From: Breviolum minutum Mf 1.05b.01
Lineage: Eukaryota > Sar > Dinophyceae > Suessiales > Symbiodiniaceae
Reading direction: 5' to 3'
Assembly (NCBI GenBank): GCA_000507305.1
Contig: DF240526.1
Span: 1-64,000 of the forward strand
DNA length: 64,000 nucleotides
In this document: piece by piece, positions 24,227-34,567 of the stretch
Position numbering within the stretch: the first letter of the stretch is position 1
Layout: every line of letters begins with the position of its first letter
Program-made: the position numbers and the translations under genes
The notes under the pieces: model-generated
The model's input: the letters and a program-made list of their open reading frames with translations, nothing else
The model's database searches: none
What the model was told of the DNA's origin: nothing

Positions 24227-25522
24227 GTCCGGGCACTTTGGGGTGAGTATTCAAGGGTTGGAGGTGTTTTCCCTTCAAAAGATTTGACATTTTTGACAGC
24301 TGTTTTGATGGATGTGTGTTTTTCTGACCCCTCAAAAAATTTTCGAAGACAAATTGTAAATTTGTAAATCTGACCTTTTTTTTTTTGGTTTGTTATCACC
24401 CCAAAATCTTCTATCCAGCTTTCAACCTAGTGTTCATGGGAAGCTCGCTTTGTCCACCTTGGGAAGCGCCAGGTCTTGGTCTTGGTTGGCTTACCTGGAT
24501 CTGGCCCTTTGACCACAGCGGTAGTAGCGTTTTTCAACGCGGGGAGAGTTGCTTGTATAGACCATACATCAACGAAAAAATCATGTGAAGCGAGAAGAAT
24601 GTAGAATGAAGATTCGATTTTTCGACTCATGATGAATGTAATTGAAAAGATAATATAACTTTGCTTTGTTACTGCTCATTTAGGCCATGATTGATTGAAG
24701 AAAACCCAGGTAAGAGTACCCTGGCAGCCAGATTGCAGAAATTTGGGTCAAAGACTTAGATCCCATTGATCTCTCGACTAACTGGCAGAGCTGAAACCTG
24801 CAGTCTCGTGGTGGTTTCGGTTGAACGCCCAGATGGGTGGTGATCAATCAAGACACTCTTGGCGTGGGATCCTTAACTCATGGTGTTGGAGTCGTGAAAT
24901 AAGCAAAATACTAAAGGATGTGCAGAGGTATCGAATTTCGCCTTGTTCCACAAAATTTGTTGGCTGGAGGATCGCAAGAAGTGTGTGGCTGCTGCAAATG
25001 ACGCACTCTCCAGTGTGTTGCCGGCCTTTTGTTTTCAACAAATTTGTTAAGATACCAAAAAATTGCAACTAAATGGCCAGAAGTGGCCCCTCACAATGTT
25101 TACAGAAAGTGCAAACCACCAATTGCTGCTCAACAATTGCTAACGCAGCTATACAGTGCATTAACTGACGATTCTGGAAACATTACAGTTGCAAAGTGCA
25201 AAGTTGCCAATGTGGGTATCCCGGTTTTTGCTTGAAATGATCAGCCCTCGCAATGATTGGATGACTTCAGATGGGCAAATCTGTGGTGTCGTTGGCACCC
25301 AAAGTTTGGGCCATTACGGCACCATTACGGTCATACCATGTTAAGATGCTCATATCAGCCTTCTCCAACTTCTATAGTGTGGAAGATCATTTCTATTGGT
25401 AGTCTCAAAATTTCATCTTCGACATGTTTCAGGTCAAAACCGATTGAACCTTGAATATGATGGAATTTTGTTTTGGGTTGTTTCTTCCTTCCCTCACCTT
25501 TTTTCGGAAAATTTCCAGCCAG

Positions 25523-25637
25523 GGAAAGCGCATCGTGGTGGATCGTTGCAACGTGACGCGCCTCCAACGCCGTGTGTGGTTGGGTGTGGCCGATGACAAC
25601 CAGGCGCCGACGGGCCGGAGCTGCGGAGCTGGGAGCT
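25523..25637 (+). CDS. Kinase-like exon with DRCN motif, partial
   Basis: After the acceptor CCAG the frame reads GKRIVVDRCNVTRLQRRVWL and continues through GVADDNQAPTG. The VVDRCN.TR.QRR.WL pattern is typical of the second strand and helix of polynucleotide-kinase-like P-loop ATPases (AAA_33 type, as in aprataxin/PNKP relatives), which act on nucleic-acid ends. The Walker A exon that should precede it was not found, so function is inferred from this one motif. The block is far more GC-rich than its flanks. It lies between the PDZ-like and La-motif exons on the same strand and could belong to either. Confidence 0.55.
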
Positions 25638-26044
25638 GATTCCACCGGTGTAGAGTCAGGCCAGTACTGCGTGTATTTGGTTGGATGTGCCAGAGGTCTG
25701 CTGGGAGATTGCTGGTGGTGGTGTCGATTTTGGGGATGAGTTTGGTGGTTGTCTTTTGGAACAATATGGAAAAATGATGGAACCAGAAGTGGCATAGCAG
25801 AAGAATCGTGAGTGAAATGTTTCTAGTTTTATATTAGGAAAGTTGCTGTGAATCAACTCCTCCCCAGCTAGGAATCCGTTCACCCAACACCTAACGCGAG
25901 CACCAGGAGGAATGTGGCGATCGTGTCCTTCACCGATTTGGCCACAGCACCCTTCCAGCACAAAATTCCAGCCTCGAAGTGGATGACTTAGTGAAGAATT
26001 CCTGAGATGTGGACCACCTTGAATGAAAAACAGAAAAAGATCAA

Positions 26045-26140
26045 AGTGTAATGTTATGATATGTTTTGCGTTTCTTATGTTATGTTGTGTTAGGTTACGT
26101 TATGTTATGTTGTGTTCTGTTCTGTTCTGTTCTTTTCTAA
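26045..26140. repeat. GTTAT/GTTCT pentanucleotide tract
   Basis: Imperfect five-base repeats (TTATG, TTGTG, TTACG, TTCTG). Non-coding. Confidence 0.8.
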
Positions 26141-26354
26141 TGTCATCTAATTTTGAAGGTATCTTGTAGAATATACACAAAGTTCTACTTACTACACAAC
26201 CACCTACATTTCTCTAGGCATTTTGTGAAAACAACTTCGCACTACCTTTTGGTCTGACCACATTGAGGTGATTTCAGCTTTCCAAGAGCGATTTGAAAGT
26301 CCAATGGAGGCGGAACCGATGGAATGTGTCTCAAAATGTAGGCCAGGGAGGGCA

Positions 26355-26459
26355 TACACCCGGGAAAACTAACATATCCCCTAAAAAGGGACTATTTCAA
26401 TAGGAAATACATCTTCCAACCATCAAATTTCAGGGGACATGTTAGTTTTCGGGAGTGTA
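26355..26459. mobile_element. Family 3 inverted-repeat element (MITE-like)
   Basis: It starts TACACCCGGGAAAACTAACA and ends TGTTAGTTTTCGGGAGTGTA, the clearest terminal inverted repeats of this family. Length is about 105 bases. A related half-copy (CCCTCCAGGGAACGAG, CACCTTGGGAAAAGGAAGAT) follows at about 26563-26632. Confidence 0.85.
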
Positions 26460-26891
26460 AGTAGAATCAATGAAAATAAAATGACTACACGGACCTGTGA
26501 TTTTGTCTTTCAAAGACCGTTGATGGTGGATTTTTTTAAAATCAAAATCTGATGTGAAAACCCTCCAGGGAACGAGAAAACAGATCCCACCTTGGGAAAA
26601 GGAAGATCATCGACTCAAAAGTGCCCTTTTCTTTGGGGGCGATCGAGGCCGAAGGATTTGTGATGTGGTACGTCCGTGATGATGGCGATCTTGACGAGGC
26701 GAAGGGCCCGGTGTTTTTGTGTTTTGTGTTTTTTTTGAAGAGTCGGAAACCTTTCTCTCATGACTTCTAATGATTTCTAATGGTTTTGAATGACTTCTCA
26801 TGATTGGTGATGATTTGTGATGATTTCTGGGTGGATTTCTGGGTGGAAAAATGGGTGAACAAATTGGGGGCTCCCAACAGATTTTCCCCAG

Positions 26892-27608
26892 GCAGTGGTG
26901 CAGTTGCAGGAGTTGGTGGAACGTAGCGAGGCATTGCCTCAAGAGCCGACACGAAGGGAGGTGAAGTCCTATGCTCCGCGTGCTGCATTTCCCTACAAGG
27001 CCAGTTGCTTCAGCTTTTGCTTAAAGGCTCTGCTTACACAAAAAAAGAATGTATATCAAGACTTATCAAGAGTACAAGAAGGAGAAGGTGTGTGTGTTTT
27101 GTGAAGCTTGACTTTGTGAATCATATTCACGTAACTATGTATCTAAGCTATTTGAAGTGGCATGATATGACATCAATCCAAGACTGCAATCCAGAAGCTG
27201 TACTTCAGCAGCGCAGGCCTTTCAGCACCGGGGCGCAAGAGCACTTTATTTGCGAGCTTTGCGTCGGCAGATCGAGTACTACTTTTCGGACTGTTGATGG
27301 GTTGCTGCAACACAGACCAGTGTTTCAGTCCACTATTGTTTACACTGCAGTGATGATTCTAGACCAAATGATAAAGTTTGTATGGCAGCATCAATCTGTT
27401 CTACGTGGATTCAATTCCGGCAGTTCCTGTCTCCCCACTGACTCTCTGTTTGTGGAATTTAGTTCTCCTTTCAGAAACGCGAAACCAACTTGATCATCAT
27501 CTCAGTTGACCGGCAGGACAAGAATCTGAAGCAAGATTGGACAACCTGGCATGTGTCTTCAAAGTCTGAACATTGTGTACAAGATACATGGTATGTAATA
27601 TATACTGT

Positions 27609-27641
<33 letters not shown>

Positions 27642-28108
27642 CACTGTAGACAATCAATTATGATCCCATATAAAAAACTAATTGTAACCTGAGTCGTTCT
27701 TGCCGATTTTTAAACAGGCTTTTCCTACTTCATTTTTTCAAACACCTTCAATACGATCTCTTCGTTGGTTTGCTTGACCTGCCAGGTTTTTCCAAGAGAA
27801 GATCCAAGAGCCACCGGAGAACGGTTGGTTGGAACTTCGATGGCTACTTTCTTGTCCCCGGATTCGGGATATTCACTGCTGCAGCCTCAACCAGCAACCT
27901 CCAAGAGATTGGTTTTGGATGGGAAAGGTTGCAGGTTTTACCCTTTTCCTATCAAAAAACAACTGGGTTGCAAAAGACCCGAAGAAAAAGCCGGTGAAAT
28001 CTGTGATTTTTCATCAGGTGCCACTGCAGAGGATGTTTTGGAAGTTTTGGGACCATCTCCTTTGAAGAAGAAGGCAGCTCATGGCACTCATTGGGTTCGA
28101 AGGACTTG
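26892..28108 (+). CDS. La-motif RNA-binding protein (LARP-like), partial
   Basis: Exons: 26892-26960 (AVVQLQELVERSEALPQE; donor GTGAAG), 27209-27288 (YLRALRRQIEYYFS; GA donor), 27517-27539 (a 23-base micro-exon, DKNLKQD plus two bases; GA donor), 27786 to about 27867 (FFQEKIQEPPENGWLELRWL, LSCPRIRD) and from 28018 (ATAEDVLEVLGPSPLKKK). Spliced, this reads RRQIEYYFSDKNLKQDW then FFQEKI...NGW..L.WLLSCPRI, an unmistakable La motif, the winged-helix module that binds RNA 3' ends in La and LARP proteins. Phases agree across the first three La joins. The join into the 28018 exon is not resolved, and a stop at 28107-28109 may or may not be the true end. Exon 26892 may precede the La motif or end the neighbouring kinase-like gene. 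No RRM was seen. Confidence 0.82.
27600..27645. repeat. AT dinucleotide tract in La-gene intron
   Basis: TACATACATACATATATATATA-type repeat, intronic. Confidence 0.9.
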
Positions 28109-28109
28109 A

Positions 28110-30624
28110 GTCGTCAGCTGACAATTTGTTGGGTTGTTGAACAGTTTGGAAGGATTTCAAGATTTGGCTTGGAAGTTTTTGTGACTAGTGATGGGATGTT
28201 TAATGTTTGTTAAAGAGATTTCTTTGGGACAGTAGAATTCTGTTAATTTTTAGTACAAGGGTACAGCCCCATTGAACATCTCCATGGTTCCATGAAGGAC
28301 TAAGCCCTTACCCAAGTTGAAGGAAAAACGTCCGGAGCCAAGCGATTTTTCGAGTCAAGGGAAGAGTAGATTCAAATCTTCAGAAACAAGTACTTGTACA
28401 AAAATGATGTAGATTGTACAATTAGAGGAGTATGTGGATGGGTCTTTCTTTGTAAAGATGTTTTTGTTGGGTGTGCCAGTGCTCTTATTGGCTTGCCTAT
28501 GAATCCGCTGGAAGTGGATCTCCGAAGAGATGAAACGGGTAATTGTAGAGGAAGGGATCATTTGGAGTTTGTGACAGGTGCAAAGTCCAGGTAAAAAAAT
28601 CCAAAGGTTAAAGCATCACTTTAGAGATTTTGCCAAACGAGAGATGATGAAAGCAAAGGAGAAGCAGGGCAGCAAGTCCATTCATTCGATTCGGAAAACG
28701 TAACCATAGGGCAATGCGATGGGGCAATGCGGAAGACACTGAAAGAAATGCGCAAAGAAGCCATGCATGGCCAGTGATAGGCCCTCAGCTGAAACATAAC
28801 AATGAAAAACCGACCGCTTGTATGTCAACATGACTTACTTTGCAGAAGATTGGCAGTTTCCACGCCATATTGCAACTATTTGTAGTTGCCCCCAAAGTCG
28901 TTTTTGACTCAGAATCTATGCGCCAAGTCTCCACTGGCAGGTCCTCCTAAAGGTCAAGAGCCTGCATGGTATGCAGCTGGACAGCATAGTTTGAGTGAGA
29001 TGTTTGCTGCTCCCCATGTTCTCGGGCCCTCCCAAAACAGTACTAATACCATTGTTATGGAAGGACCTTCAAGTCTGCATCTTAACCAACTCAATGAGAA
29101 ACTTGGAGCCTATTTTTTGCTGAGGTTATGCTGCACGCTGAAGCTGACCAAAACGATTCAGGTGGAGAGATGGACAGTGGACATGATTTTTTGACACATC
29201 AAACTGAGATATGCTGGCAGAACAACTGCATGTCTTTGGATGTAGATGCATTTTGTTTTGTTGGTGCATATTTTTTGCTCTTTGGTTTTCCTTTCCATGG
29301 TATTTGGAGGGTGCGTTTGCATATGTGTAGGCTTACACCTAGAGCCCACTGCGTTTTATCCCCTTTGGGAAGGGATCTATACTTGCTTTTGGGATAGGTG
29401 CAGAGTCCGTGGAAGAGAAGGCACAGCATTCCCATGCATTCCCTTTTCCGATTTTGAAACCCTTGATTTCTCCAGCTCTGGTTCACTTCTTGGCAGGCCA
29501 ACGGAGACCATGGTGAAAGCAGTGAGAAGAATGAGGTCGCTTTCTGATTTCCATCGGGACATGGATGTGAGTTGCCATCGTTGGCAACCTTCACGCTGTC
29601 CTGTTGAGGGGCCAAAGTGTGCCGTGTGTCGCCGCCACCGCCCGGAGAACTGCTTTAGCAAGGCAGTTGATACTAGCAGTTGTTCCCTTTTTGTGCTGTG
29701 CCTTGTATGCAAATTTGACAGAATCCTTGAAACTCTGATCCCAGGCGCAGCTGACCAAGCACCGCAGGACTGTCGGGACTGTCGGGACTGTCGGCTGTTG
29801 CGGGAGTCCCACCAAAATTGTTTTCCCTAGAGACTGCAAGGTGAACTCAGGCTCCAGGAGTAGTGGTCGGATTTCATCATTTCCGAGTCCTTTTTTTTTC
29901 TGGTTGGGTTGTCATGGCGAGTTTTGCTTGAGTGATTAGGAGTCCAACCTGTAAAACTTGCGTGGCGCCTTGATAGGTATTGGACAGGGGTAGGTTAGAT
30001 GGCGAGTTCAACTTGTTGAACTCCCCAAGTTGCTACAGTGTACAGAAAATGCTGCCCTTGAACAAAAAAGTGGGTTGGATTTTGCAGAGGTGATGTGGCG
30101 AGAGAAAAACTACCACCCGGACTTATATAACTTCCACTATATTTCTCTGATAAAAATCTGAGTAAATTATAGAAATTCATGATGAAACAAGTTTCGTTGA
30201 GACAGTGACCTCTTCGAGGCCTTGACAGTTTCATATTTTTTCAAGAATAAGAATTAGTGGTTTCCAATGGAACGAAACGAACCCTCTGGATTCCTTACAG
30301 GCAGCTGGTCCCACTCTGGTACACTTCGGACGACCAACAGGCATGTTAGCAGTCCGGGTGACCTAGTTTTTGAATCAAAATGAGCCCTGAAATTGAGGGG
30401 ATTTTGAACAAATTAATTTGCAGAAACAGCTTGTAGAATAGATATTAGTACATTATGTACTGCTTGGAGGATTTTGGATTTGTTGGACTTGGCACCTGCA
30501 TTTTTCCATGTATGAAAAGCTAGGATTTCTTCAGGTCGGTCCGGGCTCACCAGTGAAGGTGGAAGCGCAGGTGGGGAGCTGGCTGAAACTCCTGTAGGTT
30601 CCTTGGAGTTTCATATGAAGGCAT
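28110..30624. other. Spacer or intron with one exon-like block
   Basis: The best exon candidate is 29497-29566 (PTETMVKAVRRMRSLSDFHR, acceptor GGCAG, donor GTGAGT), which could extend the La gene or belong to another. A nine-base tandem repeat (GGGACTGTC, three units) lies at 29767-29795. A second small candidate is 30537-30570 (VGPGSPVKVEAQ, donor GTGGGG). The rest appears non-coding. Confidence 0.4.
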
Positions 30625-30740
30625 ATGGGGGCAACTCCTAAAATAGTGGGGTTTTCCTCCCCAAATCATCCATTAAAAAATAGGGTTTTCCATTGTTTTC
30701 ACCATCCATTTTGGGGTACCCCTGATTTTTGGAAACACCC
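30625..30740. mobile_element. Family 1 inverted-repeat element, degenerate left end
   Basis: It ends TGATTTTTGGAAACACCC. The left end is altered (GGGGGCAACTCCTAAAATAG), but the interior AAATCATCCATTA, GGGTTTTCCATT and ACCATCCATTTTGGGGTACC is diagnostic of the family. Confidence 0.85.
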
Positions 30741-31858
30741 ATATGGTGGGTTGATGAACCCCACAAGACTGGCCCAACACTTTATTTTGAAGTCACAAAA
30801 GGTAGTTTCCAAGTGTCACATCTGAAATTTTTGATGTGCTTCGTCCATTGGTTCAAATGAAAATGGATCACATGGCTTTTGCAAAGGGAGGTACACCAAA
30901 AGGTTGCTAGGATCCGGTTTCAATAAAAAACCCTCCAAGAACTTTGCATCTTAGAATGCTTAAACAACGACTTCAACAAAGTGGCAGCAACTAAGGTGAA
31001 CTTTTTTCAAAAATTCTCAGCAGTTACCCTGATCTACCCATCAAGAAAACGGGAGAAGTTGCGTTAACTTCGTGAAAAGCCATGGCTGCCTTCGTCCCAT
31101 CCCATCGCGGCACACCATTGGTGCAGCGAAGTTGGAGGTCTGAGACGGTGTCACGGTTGGTTCCTACTGGTGTTCGCATGTTCGCATGTGCTGGCCTTAA
31201 GAATTCCACCAAATAGCAACTAAAGAAGTCATATCATACCAGGGTCATACCCCTTTTTGACAAAGTCATCTACAAAATTTCTATACAACAAAGTCAGATA
31301 GCTTAGATAGCCTAAAGATCTCTTGAGATCCTTAAAACCGAAAAGAAAAGATCTCCTCCAAGTCATGTTGTTGGTTGACCAACTTCTTGGGTCTTCCACC
31401 TTTTCTGTCCCGCCGACTCTTGATGCAGGCCCCCAGTCAGAAGCGATGTGTCGAGCTTCGACGGTCGAAGTCGGGAACCTCGAAATGCGATTCCAGCACA
31501 TGGATTTTGGGGCTGAAAAATCCATTTTTGGTTTCTGAATTCACCTAGATTGTTTCCCTAACAAAAGTGTGAGCGTTTCGTTGTTAAGTGTTTTTTTTGC
31601 GGATTGCTTAATGAGGTGGTCAACCCCACTCATGGTCCTCTACAAGCTCTGCTTGGTGTGGATGGTGGGGGTCTTCAGTTTTTGCCCGTGAAAAGAATCG
31701 AGCAAAGAGACTTGGAAACTTCTCAACACTTCATAAGCCATTGAAATCACCAACAATTCTTTTGGGATATATATCAGGACATATACTACCCGTTTTTTTT
31801 AAAAAAGGATTCACTGAAATTGGCTCTAATGGGATCCCTAGTAACCAATCGGATTGGT
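30741..31858. other. Spacer upstream of orphan gene
   Basis: No firm gene. The open frame at about 31370-31538 (VPPTLDAGPQSEAMCRAS onward) could be an exon after a GATGCAG acceptor but lacks support. The 5' flank of the next gene shows no identifiable promoter motif. Confidence 0.4.
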
Positions 31859-33841
31859 ATGGCATACAACTTTGGAGGTGCCTGGCTGGGGCGGCGGCGG
31901 CCACCAGCCGCCGCCGGTCCACGGCACGCTGGGGACAAGCTGGTGGTAAGGAAGGCCCGTTGGGGTGAACCCTGGGCTGATTTTGATCCAAGTTCAGCAG
32001 CTGAGGTTTTGCACTTTTTTTGAGGTTGAGATACGAAGTGCCAATTGGACTCTTTTGGTTGTTTCAGAGGGTTGGCTAAGGAAAACCACGCAAGAAAAGC
32101 CGCGGACACGATTTTCTACTGCCATTTTTTTTTTTGGTGGAGGGTTTCGGGATGATTCCCGCGCTTTTTTGTTGCATGGTGCAGTTATGAAAGATCCTCG
32201 ACCTGGAGAAGGATGGGGCGGAGTGATCCGAACAGATCGAGATCTTTGGCTGCACAAATTCATGGCTTGCGGCTGCTGATGTTGAATCCTGGGGTATCCG
32301 GGGGCATCCTGCGACCCCTTTAAAAACATATGTTTCATAGCTGAGCCCCTTGAAAAAAAAGGGAAAAAAAGGTATGAGCCTCACAAAAAATATCACGGTA
32401 CCAAGAAAAGTGTTCAGTTTCAGGAAAAGGGTTGTCATTCTACATTCTTTTGAGGGTAGCACCATCTGGCTGGTCTACCAGATTGGAAGTCTCTTCAAAC
32501 ATTTTTGCTTCCTCTTAGGACGAGTATGGTGGACTTACCAGTGGTGCTGGCATGTTCTTTTCTCTTATGAGTTAGAATATATGGGTGTTTCCTAAATGGT
32601 GGTACCCCCCAAACACCCCAAAATTATCCTGTTTAGTACTAAAACCCATGGTTGTTGGGTACCACCATTTTAGGAAACCCCCATATCCATTGTGCAAACT
32701 GCAGAAACAAAAAGATGCAACGTTGGTCGCCAGAAGCGTATCGAATGCCACTGCCTGCTGATGTTGACGAGTTCAAAGTTCCCGATTTCGAAGAGTCTTG
32801 GCAGCGAGGTATTGAACTAACAACCAACCAGCGGGAATGGAAAAAGACAAGCATATGATGTGGTATATGCGAAAAATACACGCTAGAGAGAATAGAAAAA
32901 GAGGCAATCATCAGCACAAGACTTGCTGTGTCAACATCATTGATCATCTTCCAAAATCTCCCTTCGAAGGGAATATCATGACATCACGAAATGTTTAAAA
33001 CTGGAAGGCCGTGTCCTTGCTCCTTTACCCTGTTCCTTCCTGCTCAAGAACTGATTCAGAGCAACACGAAAGCTGGAGCAGACATAGCCAAAGCCAGCAC
33101 CCGTTTGGTATGATGCTGTTACATACTGTACCAATCCTCTGTTTATGGCTCAAAATTTTTGGACCTGTGAAAAAGCCACATGAAGTCTATACGTTTCGTT
33201 CCCGAACATCGCACCCAAATCCAACTTCACTTGAGGATCTCATGAAGTTAGTCCACAATCGAAGTGCTGACGATGCCTTGAAATTCTTGAAAGAGAAGCA
33301 GCCGCGAGATGCCTCAGGAAGTGTTGGTAGACATGCTGAAATTTGAAGGTCCCAGGTGTCAAAAAGGTACACGGAATCAGAATGTGTTGATTCTCAGGTG
33401 GAAACTGAAAACAAAGCTGGGCATCTATTCTCCTACGCCGCAGTGAGCTGGCTTTCGGAGAGGTTTTCAGAAAATAGAATTTGAACGGTCAGGTAACTTT
33501 TTTCATCATCTTTCACCAGATTTGAACTCAGTTTCCAAGTTTGTGGAGTCATGATTTTGCAGGTGGAAATATATTCGAAATATCTGAACATGTATGGAAA
33601 CTCGGTGTCTTTGGATGTGAGGTACCAACCAATGCAGTTCATGGAAGACAAGCCCTTTTGGCAGAGCAGCAAGTATGTGAAGAGGCAGAAGCAATGCGGA
33701 TGGCATCGCATTCCATTAGAATTTATTTTCGAAAATACGAAAATGGTCAGGGTGTGAACGAGAGTGGCATTTGTTTTTGGTTGCAGGAAAATGAAGAAGT
33801 TCTATGAAAAGCAGTACAAAATGAGGCTGGAGAAAGCCTGA
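31859..33841 (+). CDS. Orphan gene, about 202 residues, five exons
   Basis: All phases agree from ATG to stop: 31859-32005 (MAYNFGGAWLGRRRPPAAAG onward; donor GTTTTG), 32715-32808 (MQRWSPEAYRMPLPADVDEF; donor GTATTG), 33186-33307 (VYTFRSRTSHPNPTSLEDL, then ADDALKFLKEKQPR; GA donor, or a GC donor three bases later), 33563-33753 (VEIYSKYLNMYGNSVSLDVR, GWHRIPLEFIFENTK; donor GTGAAC) and 33787-33841 (KMKKFYEKQYKMRLEKA, stop). The total is 609 bases. The arginine/alanine-rich, acid-free N-terminus could be an organelle-targeting peptide. The body is soluble, basic and aromatic, with no domain I recognise; a mitochondrial complex or ribosome subunit would fit but is a guess. Three family-1 elements lie in or just after it. 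Confidence 0.72.
32583..32681. mobile_element. Family 1 inverted-repeat element inside an intron
   Basis: It starts GGGTGTTTCCTAAATGGTGG and ends CCACCATTTTAGGAAACCCC, so the inverted repeat extends about 25 bases and could form a long hairpin. The interior differs from other copies. It lies in intron 1 of the orphan gene, 33 bases before exon 2. Confidence 0.85.
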
Positions 33842-33921
33842 AGCTGAGTTTTTTGAATGCTTTGAAATCCACCTTGAAGCATGGCTGAAGGAACAAGAAA
33901 CAACAGAATCAGAATACACAT

Positions 33922-34023
33922 GGGTGTTTCCAAAAATAATGGTAACCCCCAAATCATCCATTTTAATAGGGTTTTCCATCATAAACCATCCATTTTGGGG
34001 TACCCCTATTTTCGGAAACACCC
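33922..34023. mobile_element. Family 1 inverted-repeat element
   Basis: GGGTGTTTCCAAAAATAATG at the left and CCTATTTTCGGAAACACCC at the right, flanked on both sides by CAT/ATG (a possible palindromic target duplication). It lies 80 bases after the orphan-gene stop. Confidence 0.92.
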
Positions 34024-34376
34024 ATGTAGCAAAGGACCCGAGGATGAATAAAATGATAGACACGTGCAAAGGAAAAATATTGAGACTAGCGACATCTCGC
34101 GCCAAGGAAAACATCAACTTGAGATACCTGCCCAGTCCAAAAGACCGATTGGAAGCAGCAGGCTTGGCAAATTTGTTCCTTTGATCGAACTTGATCCAAC
34201 AATAAGTCCCCACAACATGTTTTGGTTCAATGATGGATTTGTTGTTATTGCTCACAACTGGTGTGATTCTTCCATTACATACCTGAGAAATCAAAAATAC
34301 TCCCTTGAAAGCACCTGTTGAACAAACTCCCCCCCCGTTTGTTGGCTTCTTCAAGGGGGACAGGTTTACGATATAT

Positions 34377-34461
34377 GGATGTTTCCGAATCATCCATTTT
34401 AATGGGGTTTTCCACTAATAAACAATCCATTTTGGGGTACCCCTAATTTTTGGACACACCC
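34377..34461. mobile_element. Family 1 inverted-repeat element, shortened
   Basis: It starts GGATGTTTCCGAATCATCC, lacking the block that normally lies between the left end and the ATCATCC core, and ends TTTTTGGACACACCC. It looks like an internally deleted copy of about 85 bases. Confidence 0.85.
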
Positions 34462-34567
34462 ACAAAAACAAAACCCCATATTGAAATTCATTGGTCACTT
34501 ACCATTTCCTACATGGATCTGACTGACAGATTTTGTCGACCCTTCCGATTTGAAAAAAAAACAGCCG

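Noticed and set aside
28355..28561. Minus-strand frames in 28-30 kb (also 29199-29615 and 29377-29712)
   Set aside because: Overlap plus-strand exon-like sequence, no motifs, and no supported gene in the window is on the minus strand.
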